DNA of 64,000 nucleotides from JANPIX01 sp031425195 (GTDB lineage: Bacteria > Pseudomonadota > Alphaproteobacteria > Rhodobacterales > Rhodobacteraceae). A program made the position numbers and the translations under genes. The stretch is from the NCBI GenBank assembly GCA_031425195.1, contig JANPIX010000004.1, positions 96,936 to 160,935 on the forward strand. The letters run 5' to 3'. Each line of letters starts with the position of its first letter. The stretch's first letter is position 1. Positions 42,668-51,495 of this stretch are shown one piece after another. Below the pieces are notes generated by a model. The model was not told the origin of the DNA. It worked only from the letters and a program-made list of their open reading frames with translations, and ran no database searches.

Positions 42668-43539
42668 TCAAAGGATGGGAAAAGCGTCCTGCATCGGGGT
42701 CGGTGCCTGGCCGAGGTAGCCGGGTCGACACATGAACAGTCCGCCCGAGTTCGGTGCCGCAGCTAGGCCATCGGTCGTCAGACCCATGGCCGCAGTTGTC
42801 ATGAACAGAATATCAAGATCGGGCCCGCCAAAGGCACAGGCGGTAGCCTGGGCAGCAGGAACCGCCACGCGCGCCGAGATTGCGCCGTTTTGATCCAGCC
42901 GCACGACACATCCGCCCCCCAAAGGCCGACCCACAAGCCGCCGTCGGCGTCGCAGGCCATGCCATCCGGCAAACCATCCTGCGCTGTGAACATCCGAAAG
43001 ACCGACCCCGGCCCAAGAGAACCTGCCGGCCGCAACGGATAGCGAAGAATTCTGCGGCCCAGCGTGTCGCAGTGGAACAACCAACGCCGGTCAGTCGAGA
43101 ATGCCGGGCCGTTCGACGCAATCACGTCAATGATCGCTGCCTCCGGCCCCGACGGACCAAGCCGGTAAAGCGCGCCTGAAGGCGCCGCAACCTTGTCGTC
43201 CATGGTGCCGAACCAAAGTCGGCCGGCGTGGTCGCAAGCTCCGTCATTGATACGGATACCTTCCTTGTCGACCTCTGCCAGATTGATGCCCCGGCCGGCA
43301 ACAGGATCGAACAGCACCAGCTCCCTTTCGATGCCAAGGACCAGCTGGCAAGACTCGTGCATTGCCACAAATCCAAGCCGACCCGGCATCGCTTGCGCTC
43401 TGTTCCGCCCCATACTGAGATCATGCCGATGCAGCAGGCGTCGTTCGATATCGATCCACGACAGGCAACCGCGTGCATTGTCCCACAACGGGCTTTCGCC
43501 AAGGACCGAGCCTTTCCCACCAAGATAGGTTACTCGCAT
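42668..43539 (-). pseudogene. SMP-30/gluconolactonase gene with a frameshift
   Basis: From ATG 43539 the product reads GKGSVLGESPLWDNARGCLS, INDGACDHAGRLWFGTMDD, SNGPAFSTDRRWLFHCDTLG and GLPDGMACDADGGLWVGLWG, a clear SMP-30 beta-propeller lactonase with its metal-site Glu, Asn and Asp positions. At the C6/G6 run 42915-42920 the frame breaks; the other frame continues GGCVVRLDQNGAISARVAVP, CAFGGPDLDILFMTTAAMG and stops at 42668. One extra base in the run would restore a full-length enzyme, so it is either a true pseudogene, a sequencing error or a slippage-controlled gene. It lies 15 bp before the SDR fragment. Confidence 0.8.
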
Positions 43540-43635
43540 CCGGTTAACGCTCTCGAAGCGGCCCCCAGGGCACCCTGAAACCGAACAGCCGTCATCGAAA
43601 ACAAGCTGCATTTTAAGTCCTTGACTTGCCCGACT

Positions 43636-44390
43636 TTAATAAGGCGACCAGACATCACCAGCTTCTACGTACACACTTTTCACGCGAGTCATCGCATCCA
43701 ATGCTGCCCTCCCGTTCTCGCGTCCAAGGCCGGACTGCTTTACCCCGCCAAACGGCATTTCGACTAGGGTCAGGTTGTAAGTATTGATCCAAGTCGTGCC
43801 AGCATCGAGTTGTGCGATCACACGGTGCCCGCGGCCGATGTCGCGGGTGAAGACTCCCGCTGCCAAACCGAAGGGTGTCGCGTTCGCGCGGAGGATGAGG
43901 TCGTCTTCGGTTTCAAAGTCAAGCACACACATGACAGGGCCGAAGATTTCCTCTCTCGCAATGCGCATGCCATCGGTCACATCGATAAAGACTGTTGGCG
44001 AGACGAATGCCCCCTGTTCAAAGTTGTGTACCACAGGGGTATCTCCGCCCACCAACAACGTGGCACCCTCCTCGCGTCCAAGCTTGATATAGGTCAGCAC
44101 CTTTTCACGATGCGCATGGCTGACTAACGGCCCCATCTGCGTGCTTTCATCCATCGGATCGCCCAGGCGGATCGTGCGGGTGCGCGCGGCGAGCCGTTCA
44201 AGGAAGGCCGGCCTTATGCCGCGCTGTACAAAGACCCGGGTGCCGTTGGAACAGATTTGTCCCGTGGAATAGAATTTCGCCAGCATCGCCGCCGACACCG
44301 CGTTTTCCACATCTGAATCGTCGAAGATGATCAGCGGGGATTTACCGCCCAGTTCCAGGGTCACATGCTTCAAGGTCATGGCTACCATCT
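43636..44390 (-). pseudogene. Aldehyde dehydrogenase lacking its N-terminal half
   Basis: The frame carries KHVTLELGGKSPLIIFDDS (catalytic Glu), STGQICSNGTRVFV (catalytic Cys), IAREEIFGPVMCVLDF and MPFGGVKQSGLGRENG to a normal C-terminus VWSPY, typical of betaine-aldehyde-dehydrogenase-like enzymes. The roughly 240 residues before LKHVTLELGG, including most of the NAD-binding domain, are missing, and the sequence above about 44390 is unrelated, so the gene was truncated by a rearrangement. The remaining frame has an in-frame ATG but cannot make a working enzyme. Confidence 0.78.
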
Positions 44391-44625
44391 GGCCACTTGA
44401 CCTTGCGGTCGAGCCACCGACTGAACGGGCTGGATGCTGTCCTTTCCTTCCAGGCATCACGCTGTTCTCGTGTGATCTTCATGGACCTGTCGCGCGCAAA
44501 GAGGCTCGGTTGGCACAGCCCGCCTTTACCATCATGTGATCACTATCCAGATCGCGACGGTCGCAAGCGCACGGGCCCGACGTCGGTTCTGGGCCGACGT
44601 TTCCAAGCGCCCATCCACGCACATG

Positions 44626-45591
44626 CTAATCGGCAGGCGCGCCAAGCGTATCGGCCATGACCGCACCGCGTTTTCCCATGGGTTTTTCCGGTCCGATGGT
44701 CGTGTCTACTGCGGTCTGATGTTCCATCTCGCCATTGATTTCGGCACCGAGGATGATGACGATGATCGACAACCACACCCACAGAAGAAATCCGATGGGG
44801 GCTGCCAGTGCGCCATACGTCACGTCGAAATTGGCAATTCTGTTCAGGTAGATTGTAAAGGCGATCGACATCAACAGCCAACTGATCGTTGCAAATGCGC
44901 TGCCCCAAGTGACCCAGCGCCACTCGGGCGATGTCCGGCTGGGGCCATGGCGGTAGAGGACAGTTAGCCCGACGCCGAGCGCCAATACCAGAAACGGCCA
45001 TCGCACGAGCCGGATCAAAAGATCGCCTACGGTCCCAAGGTTGAGAACCGCCAGCACTGCCGGAATTACCGCGAGCGCCAAGAACAACAGTATCATCATC
45101 CCCATGGTGCCGAACGTAAAGGCGAACGCAACCGCGTTCAGTCGGAAAAACGAACGTTTCTCACGTTCGCTGTACGCGAAGTTCAGCCCCTCGATCATCG
45201 CCTTGACGCCTCCGTTTGCGCTCCAGAATGCGATGGTCAGAGAGAGGATCAAACCAAGTGTCAGCGCGTCGGTTTGTTTTGTGGTAAGCCGGGCAAGCTG
45301 TTCCGCGATCATTTCTACGGCTGCCGGCGGCACAATCCCGTTAAGAGAACGGGCATGGTCCACCGCGGTAGCCGGATCAAAGAAGATTCCATAGATTGTC
45401 ATGAAGGCGACAAGAGCCGGGAAGAGCGCGAGGAGAAGGTAGAACGTTATTCCGCCGGCGATCAGCATGACGTGGTCTTGGGTCAGGGATTTCCAGACGC
45501 GCCAGAAGATATCCTTCCAACCCCGCATGGGGATTGCGGACGGCGTTTCGGCGTCGCGGCCCCGCATGATATCGTCTTCGTCTAGAGTCAT
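44626..45591 (-). CDS. YihY/BrkB-family inner membrane protein
   Basis: 321 residues with about six hydrophobic helices. The family features are LIAGGITFYLLLALFPALVA near residue 42, FWSANGGVKAMIEGLNFAY near residue 125, LYRHGPSRTSPEWRWVTWG near residue 215 and NFDVTYGALAAPIGFLLWVW near residue 255. Members are often annotated RNase BN or virulence factor BrkB, but true RNase BN is a different protein and the function is unknown. It is intact while both flanks contain only gene debris. Confidence 0.9.
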   Translation of the reverse strand: MTLDEDDIMRGRDAETPSAIPMRGWKDIFWRVWKSLTQDHVMLIAGGITFYLLLALFPALVAFMTIYGIFFDPATAVDHARSLNGIVPPAAVEMIAEQLARLTTKQTDALTLGLILSLTIAFWSANGGVKAMIEGLNFAYSEREKRSFFRLNAVAFAFTFGTMGMMILLFLALAVIPAVLAVLNLGTVGDLLIRLVRWPFLVLALGVGLTVLYRHGPSRTSPEWRWVTWGSAFATISWLLMSIAFTIYLNRIANFDVTYGALAAPIGFLLWVWLSIIVIILGAEINGEMEHQTAVDTTIGPEKPMGKRGAVMADTLGAPAD

Positions 45592-45765
45592 AAGTCAGAT
45601 ACCTTGTCTTGCCTGGAGCCATCACGGTCCATGACGGGTCCTCTCATCGGGGGAAAGCAATCACACAACCGCCAGTTCATCAGAATGGTTACGGGACCTT
45701 GCATCGCTCAAAAGACCATCGAAGCCGGGCTCGACCTGTTCGCTCTCGAACGAAGTGCCCACCAG

Positions 45766-45829
45766 CGGATCAATGCCTTCTCCGCCAAAGATAAGGTCGT
45801 TGCCATCATTGCCAATACGGTGTCGTTCG
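45766..45829 (-). pseudogene. RTX (hemolysin-type) repeat remnant
   Basis: A minus-strand frame reads HRIGNDGNDLIFGGEGIDPL followed by VG. GGEGIDPLVG fits the calcium-binding GGxGxDxLxG nonapeptide, preceded by GNDGNDLIF. Only one or two repeats remain and the surroundings are not repeat-like, so this is a scrap of a larger secreted protein gene. Confidence 0.4.
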
Positions 45830-46096
45830 AAACGCGTTGAACACAGAAATCGAGCTGCCGGAGGTGAGTATGCTCTGGCTACATACTGGAGCAAATCAGC
45901 TTCGACGAAGTTGGTTCCCTGACGAGATTGCGAAATGCTCCTCGACCAAAGGGGGGACGGCGATCCTGGACCGCAAAATGAATGGGTCAGGATCAAGTCA
46001 AGTGCCAAGCCTGAGAGCGCAACCTTCACGCGACGGCCACCCGTTGACGCCCGCACAGCTTGCCGCCGATGCCTGCTAGGCGGGCCAGGGCTGACA

Positions 46097-46253
46097 CTAG
46101 GATGATAAGCCTTCACAGACCGTGTCAAAGCGCAGGAACGCCCAATCGACCAGTGCCGCGATGGACGGCCCGAGCGCTTTCCACATGTCGGTCAGGGCAT
46201 ATTCAACACGTGGCGGCACCTCGGGATAAGCGGTCCGGACCACAATTCCGTCC
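46097..46253 (-). pseudogene. HxlR-family regulator C-terminal remnant
   Basis: A minus-strand frame reads DGIVVRTAYPEVPPRVEYAL, then TDMWKALGPSIAALVDWAFL, and stops at 46097. PEVPPRVEYALT is the wing of HxlR-type winged-helix regulators. The N-terminal recognition helix is missing and an IS3 fragment lies upstream, so the gene is disrupted. Confidence 0.6.
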
Positions 46254-46399
46254 CCGCCCCACTAATCTGGAACCTGATGTGCGGAGCTCATCAAGTGCAT
46301 CGTCGCCAAAAGCGGCTGACCGATCAGAGGCCGGATACATTTTCGCAAGCCCGTGCATCATCCACAAAAACCTTGCATTAGCGGGACGGGCCATGCATT

Positions 46400-46604
46400 T
46401 TCCCAAGCGATCCTTTAAGGCCGCATTGTCGAGCATCGCATCGGGCAACAGTGGTTACAGGCGGGCGCTTTCGTCCTCAAGGCCCTTCAGCCGCTTGGCC
46501 TCGCTGACATCCACTTGCGGCCACAGATCGGCGACGGAAACACCCGCCTTGTGCTCTTGCAGAAGGCCGGTGATCTGGTCTTTGCTGCACCTGCTGCGCT
46601 TCAT
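46400..46604 (-). pseudogene. IS3-family orfA remnant
   Basis: From ATG 46604 the frame reads MKRSRCSKDQITGLLQEHKA, GVSVADL, then VSEAKRLKGLEDESARL, a stop, and DAMLDNAALKDRLGK. These are the start and end of IS3-type OrfA (helix-turn-helix and leucine zipper), with about 20 residues deleted in the middle and one internal stop. No orfB or clear inverted repeats remain nearby. Confidence 0.65.
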
Positions 46605-46743
46605 CTCTGATCCTTTCGGTTGGGCCAGAGTCTATCTCAAACTGGATTAGGTGCAGCGGGCAAGGTCAGTTCTGACCCTAGCGTCACGAGGCCCAAGGGC
46701 CCTTCACTGCGAGTGCCCAAGATAAACAATACGCTTTGTGAGA

Positions 46744-47781
46744 TCAACTGCCCGGCACCATGCCGGGATAGTCGGTGTATCCTTCCGGGCCTTCCCCGTA
46801 GAATGTTTCCTTGTTCTGCTGGTTGAAGGGCAAACCGAACTTGAGACGTTCGACCAGATCGGGCGTAGCGATATAGTCGCGGCCAAAGGCCAGAGCATCG
46901 GCAAAACCGGCTTCAATAAAGCGTTCGCCGTCCTCTTTGGTCATCAGTTCGTTCGCGACGACAGGCCCGCCAAATCGGCGTTTAATTTCGCCTAGCAGGC
47001 TGTCGGGGCCTTCGATTTCCCGCACAAAAATGAAGGCGATTTCACGCTTTTTCAACTCGTCAGCGACATAGCCAAAAATGGCTTTGGGGTTGCTGTCGCC
47101 CATGTCGTGCTCTTCGCCACGCGGCCGAAGATGGACGCCGACCCGATCCGCACCCCACACCTCGATAACTGCATCCAGGATTTCAAGCAGGAAGCGGGCG
47201 CGGTTCTCCACCGATCCGCCGTAGCGATCGGTTCGGTGATTGGTCTTGTCCTGCAAAAACTGGTCAATCAGATAGCCATTCGCCGCATGCAACTCGACGC
47301 CATCAAAGCCAGCCCGCTTGGCATTTTCAGCGCCGCGCCGGAAGTCTGCCACGATACCGGGAATCTCGTCCGTCCCAAGCGGGCGCGGCACTGGATAAGG
47401 CCGCTTGGGACGAAGCGTTGAAACATGCCCGGCTGCCGCAATCGCGCTCGGCGCAACGGGCAGTTGGCCGCCAAGCAATTCAGAGTCTGAAATGCGACCG
47501 ACGTGCCAAAGCTGCGAGAATATCCGGCCGCCAGCTTCACAGCCATCGACCTGTGCATCATTCCACAAGCCGGGCGTTCCCCGATAGCCAACACCTTGCG
47601 GCGAAACAGACGTTGCCTCGCTCAGGATCAGTCCCGCGCTTGCCCGCTGCTGGTAATATTCCGCCATCATCGCATTTGGTACACGCGCGCTACCTGCCCG
47701 CATGCGCGTCAGGGGCACCATAATGATGCGGTTCGGCAGTTCCAGACTGCCAATCTTGAGGGGGTCGAGTAGGCGTGACAT
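46744..47781 (-). CDS. Alkene reductase (old yellow enzyme, NemA-like)
   Basis: 345 residues of the FMN-dependent OYE family that reduces activated C=C bonds with NAD(P)H. It has NRIIMVPLTRMRA, the active-site HAANGYLIDQFL (His/Asn pair) and TDRYGGSVENR, and phosphate binding near ADALAFGRDYIATPDL. It is about 20 residues shorter than usual: after GLWNDAQVDG the usual tryptophan-containing helix of about 8-10 residues before AGGRIFSQLWHVGR is missing. Whether this in-frame loss matters is unknown. It precedes nothing on its own strand but debris and lies 62 bp after the SDR stop. Confidence 0.88.
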   Translation of the reverse strand: MSRLLDPLKIGSLELPNRIIMVPLTRMRAGSARVPNAMMAEYYQQRASAGLILSEATSVSPQGVGYRGTPGLWNDAQVDGCEAGGRIFSQLWHVGRISDSELLGGQLPVAPSAIAAAGHVSTLRPKRPYPVPRPLGTDEIPGIVADFRRGAENAKRAGFDGVELHAANGYLIDQFLQDKTNHRTDRYGGSVENRARFLLEILDAVIEVWGADRVGVHLRPRGEEHDMGDSNPKAIFGYVADELKKREIAFIFVREIEGPDSLLGEIKRRFGGPVVANELMTKEDGERFIEAGFADALAFGRDYIATPDLVERLKFGLPFNQQNKETFYGEGPEGYTDYPGMVPGS

Positions 47782-47842
47782 CGATTTTCTTCCGTCGTTG
47801 GCGCGTCTTCAGTGCTGTCTACGTATTATGCCGTGCCGAAAC

Positions 47843-48655
47843 CTATTCCAGCGGTCTGGCGGGTGCCGGGGCCTGGCCGTCATAGCCTCCCCAGACCGAT
47901 TGGTCGAAATGCACCACAGCACCCGTCATCATGCCGCTGTCATCCGAAACCATCCACAAGACCGCTTTGGCCACCTCTGCGGGGTCCAGAAGCCTGCCGA
48001 ACGGCAACGCGGCTTCTGCCTTTTCCTGCCACGACGGATCGCCGGATTCCCGGAGTTGGGTCGTCTTTTCATTGTCCGACAGCATCCAGCCGATATCCAG
48101 CTGGTTGACCCGTACGCGGTTGCGCATCAGCGCAAAGCCGGAATTGCGGGTCAGTGTGGCCAGCGCGCCTTTGGAGGCCGAATAGGCCGCAAGGAACGGC
48201 TGGCCCGCGCGTTCCGAGGCGGAGCCGATGTTGAGGATCCGCCCGTCAACCCCCGCCCGCGCCATGCACTTCACCGCTTCCTGCATCAGGAAGAACGGTG
48301 CACGGACATTGACGGCAAAGATCCGGTCGAACAACTCGGGCGAGGTGTTCAGCAGGTTGCCACGGTCGGTAAGGCCCGCCGCATTCACCAGAATGTCGAT
48401 CCGCCCGAACCGCGCTTCGGCCGTCGCGACAACGCGCATCACCTCTGTCATCTCGCCCAGATCGGCAGTGATCATCTGAACCGGTACACCGCTGCCAGAC
48501 GTGATCTCGCTGGCCAGTGCGTCGCCCTTGGCCTGATCGCGGCCGACGATCGCGACACCCGCAGCACCTGCCGTGACAAACAGACGGGCGATTGCGGCGC
48601 CCAGACCTTGGGTGCCGCCGGTGACCAGCGCAATCTTTCCATCGATCCGGTTCAT
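47843..48655 (-). CDS. SDR-family oxidoreductase
   Basis: 270 residues with a classical short-chain dehydrogenase layout: VTGGTQGLGAAIARLFV (cofactor loop), LVNAAGLTDRG, the catalytic Ser in ILNIGSASERAG and Tyr-Lys in YSASKGALATLT. The acidic or basic residue after the second strand (VGRDQAK) suggests NADP. It lies 8 bp downstream of the phytanoyl-CoA-dioxygenase-like gene, so the two probably act in one pathway, oxidising or reducing the hydroxylated product. Substrate unknown. Confidence 0.88.
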   Translation of the reverse strand: MNRIDGKIALVTGGTQGLGAAIARLFVTAGAAGVAIVGRDQAKGDALASEITSGSGVPVQMITADLGEMTEVMRVVATAEARFGRIDILVNAAGLTDRGNLLNTSPELFDRIFAVNVRAPFFLMQEAVKCMARAGVDGRILNIGSASERAGQPFLAAYSASKGALATLTRNSGFALMRNRVRVNQLDIGWMLSDNEKTTQLRESGDPSWQEKAEAALPFGRLLDPAEVAKAVLWMVSDDSGMMTGAVVHFDQSVWGGYDGQAPAPARPLE

Positions 48656-48663
48656 CGTGCGCC

Positions 48664-49836
48664 CTAGGACCGGTTCTTGGCGTCAAGCGCGTCGAGCAGG
48701 CCAAAGAACGCGTCCTCGCCCTGATCCTTTGCCAGCGCCTCGCGCAGGAAGTCGGCCTGGGTTTTCGGCGCAAGCCCGCCCACGGGCGGGTTGCTGTCCA
48801 GATTGGTCGGGAAAGGATAGCCCTCGGCCGACGCGGCAATGACGTTGGCAAGGTTCAGCCCCCGCGCCGTCCGCAGCGCCGGATAAAGCGCGCGCAGCAT
48901 GCGGGTGCGGTTGACCGTCTCCATCGCCCGGCCAAAGGCGGAGGACACCTGGAGCAGATTCACCATGCGAAACCGATCCGTGGTGTGGTTGGTGCCCGCG
49001 CCGTGCATCACCGCCGGGTTGAAGAACATAAGATCGCCCTTCTCCAGCGGCAGTTGCACATAATTCGCCGCGAAATAGGCCTGAAATTCGGGGCGCGAGA
49101 AGGCAAGGTAGCCCTCATAGAACTGTTGCGAGAAAGGCAACAGCATCGTCGGGCCAGTTTCGACCGGCATATCACAATGCGCCACGGCGCCCTGGAGCGT
49201 CAAAGTGGGCGACACGGCATGGATATGGGCGGGAAACTGCGCCATCCGGGCGGCCGACATGAAGCCCAAGTGATAGTCGCGGTGCGGGGTCTGTGCAGCA
49301 CCGCCCGGATTGACCCGGTTGACCTGGGCCGTCATCTGCGAGGCGGGCCCTAGCCAGGCCTCGGCCGCCATGGCGATGCCGTGCGAACTGAAATAGGCGG
49401 CAAAGTTGGCCGGGTCAGCAAGGCAATGCTTTTCCAGCGAGTTCCATATCCGGTCATTCGCTCCCGGTTTGGCGAAATGGTCGCCGCCACCCTTGGCCGC
49501 CTGTTTCTCATCCACGATGATCTGGTCGAACACAATGCTGGCGCGGTCGATCACGGCTTGATCGGCAAGCCCCTGACGGATCACGATGATCCCCGCTCCA
49601 TGGGCGAAGACATGTGCCCATTCCTCCATCATCGCCTGACGGGTTGCCGGATCGGTGGCAGTGGCATCGACTGACGCGCCTTCGTAGATCGGGATGTTGC
49701 GTATCATTCGCGCGGCGTGCGGCGTGTCGGCGGGGTTTGCCGTCTGGCCGACAATCTGGCGAAAGGTTTCGAAGTCGCCGCTGTCGGCGTTCAGCCAAAC
49801 TGGGGTGCGCTGGGGTTTGGACGTTTGGATGTTCAT
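48664..49836 (-). CDS. Phytanoyl-CoA dioxygenase family protein
   Basis: 390 residues from ATG 49836 with a strong GGAGGAGG just upstream. It is an Fe(II)/2-oxoglutarate oxygenase of the PhyH family: the metal HxD pair is in TPHRDYHLGF near residue 185, the distal His in NPAVMHGAGTNH, and the 2-oxoglutarate-binding Arg in DRFRMVNLLQ. The natural substrate is unknown; bacterial homologues act on diverse small molecules. It is divergent from a LacI regulator that probably controls it and the SDR downstream. Confidence 0.87.
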   Translation of the reverse strand: MNIQTSKPQRTPVWLNADSGDFETFRQIVGQTANPADTPHAARMIRNIPIYEGASVDATATDPATRQAMMEEWAHVFAHGAGIIVIRQGLADQAVIDRASIVFDQIIVDEKQAAKGGGDHFAKPGANDRIWNSLEKHCLADPANFAAYFSSHGIAMAAEAWLGPASQMTAQVNRVNPGGAAQTPHRDYHLGFMSAARMAQFPAHIHAVSPTLTLQGAVAHCDMPVETGPTMLLPFSQQFYEGYLAFSRPEFQAYFAANYVQLPLEKGDLMFFNPAVMHGAGTNHTTDRFRMVNLLQVSSAFGRAMETVNRTRMLRALYPALRTARGLNLANVIAASAEGYPFPTNLDSNPPVGGLAPKTQADFLREALAKDQGEDAFFGLLDALDAKNRS

Positions 49837-49870
49837 CTTGGCCTCCTCCGGGATTGGCCCAAGGGTGGCG

Positions 49871-49894
49871 CAAACTGATGTATCACAACAGTTG
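49871..49894. promoter_or_regulatory. Candidate operator between PhyH-like and LacI genes
   Basis: CAAACTG and CAGTTG flank a TGATGTATCA core in the 90-bp divergent gap. The interrupted inverted repeat is a candidate site for the adjacent LacI-family protein; the symmetry is imperfect. Confidence 0.3.
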
Positions 49895-49926
49895 CCTTTC
49901 ACCTCAAAAACACCTCATCTGAAGCA

Positions 49927-50943
49927 ATGGCATCAAAATTCACCAACAAGGAAATCGCGCATCAGGCGGGGCTGAGCCTTGCCACCGTAGACCGGGTGCT
50001 GCATGGCCGCGACCATGTGCGGGCGTTGACCCGCGAACGGGTGCAAGCCGCCACACAAGAGCTGGAACGTCAGCACGCTGCGAGCCAACTGCGTGGAACC
50101 AAGGTGACCATCGACATCGTGATGCAGGCGCCAGAGCGGTTTTCGACCGCCGTGCGTGCTGCGTTCGAGGCGGAACTGCCGCTGATGCGTCCCGCCACTT
50201 TTCGGGCAAGGTTCCATCTTGCCGAAGTAATGGACGAGCGTGAGATTGTCGCCCTGTTGCGGGCAATTGCGCGGCGGGGGACGCAAGGCATCGTGTTGAA
50301 AGTCCCTGCAACACCCGCGATCACCGTCTGCCTTGCCGACCTGGCGGCGCGGAAAATCCCGGTGGTGACCTATGTCACCGATGTGGCCGCGCCGCTACGG
50401 CTGGCCTATGTCGGGATGCCGAACGAACGTGCCGGGGCGACGGCGGCCTATCTTCTCAGCCGGATGGCGCCGCCGCATCCGTCGCGCGTTCTCGTCACAC
50501 TTTCGAGCCGCGAGTTCGAGGGTGAGGATGCCCGCCGCATCGGCTTTGCCCGGTACCTGGAACAGAATGCGCCGCATCTGACGATGGCGACCGTTTCCGA
50601 AGGCTTCGGCATGAACCGGGCCACCGGCACGCTAATCGGGCAAGCGCTTGAGGCGCATCCCGACATCGCTTGCGTCTATTCGATCGGTGGCGGAAACAGG
50701 GCCATCCTCGATGCCTTTGCGGCTGTCGATCGGAGTATCGACGTTTTCGCGGCGCACGATCTCGACCGGACCAATACCGAGTTGCTGAAGTCCGGCCAAG
50801 TCAGTTTTGTGATCCATCACAGTTTCCGCCAGGACGCCCGTCAGGTATCGCTACATTTCAGCAAACATTACCGACTGATCGAACCGCATATTCAAATCGA
50901 AGACACCGAGATCGGAATCGCCTGTCCGATCAATCTGGCTTGA
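49927..50943 (+). CDS. LacI-family regulator
   Basis: 338 residues. The helix-turn-helix FTNKEIAHQAGLSLATVDRV (residues 5-24) is followed by a hinge and an effector domain of the sugar-binding type (GIVLKVPATPAITVCLADLA, YVGMPNERAGATAAYLLSR, CVYSIGGGNRAILDAF). The TVDRVLHGR sequence puts it in the branch of LacI regulators that resemble periplasmic ribose-binding proteins and control inositol- or opine-like catabolic operons. It is divergent from the PhyH-like/SDR genes. Confidence 0.88.
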   Translation: MASKFTNKEIAHQAGLSLATVDRVLHGRDHVRALTRERVQAATQELERQHAASQLRGTKVTIDIVMQAPERFSTAVRAAFEAELPLMRPATFRARFHLAEVMDEREIVALLRAIARRGTQGIVLKVPATPAITVCLADLAARKIPVVTYVTDVAAPLRLAYVGMPNERAGATAAYLLSRMAPPHPSRVLVTLSSREFEGEDARRIGFARYLEQNAPHLTMATVSEGFGMNRATGTLIGQALEAHPDIACVYSIGGGNRAILDAFAAVDRSIDVFAAHDLDRTNTELLKSGQVSFVIHHSFRQDARQVSLHFSKHYRLIEPHIQIEDTEIGIACPINLA

Positions 50944-51297
<354 letters not shown>

Positions 51298-51495
51298 TCG
51301 TGTCGAACAAACCATGAACGATTGCGCTGGATCGCGAGTTGTTGCGCAGTTTCCGACAGTTGCAAGAGACGAGGCGCGCCGCTGTGTTCGCGGAAATTGT
51401 CGGGATTGCGCAGCAGTTTTCGCCCTCTTGCTTCCACTATGCTTCCACCGGGCGGCAACATGATTTTCCGGTAGCAGATCGATCACTCCGGCCGG
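51298..51495. other. Interval between att site and first island gene
   Basis: About 200 bp with no supported gene. It contains a short direct repeat at 51429-51448. Confidence 0.5.
51429..51448. repeat. Direct repeat TGCTTCCAC x2
   Basis: TGCTTCCAC occurs at 51429-51437 and 51440-51448, 11 bp apart start to start and about 135 bp inside the island edge. Closely spaced direct repeats near an att core can be integrase arm-binding sites; here that is only a possibility. Confidence 0.35.

Larger units (their letters stand above)
45592..46743. other. 1.15-kb gene-free interval with decayed fragments
   Basis: No intact gene is supported. Three scraps on the minus strand can be named: an RTX-like repeat (about 45766-45829), an HxlR-type C-terminus (46097-46253) and an IS3 orfA fragment (46400-46604). 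The remainder has open frames of low-complexity composition but no recognisable motif. Confidence 0.65.

Noticed and set aside
45604..45840. A 78-codon plus-strand frame
   Set aside because: It is opposite the RTX-like scrap and has no motif or ribosome-binding site.
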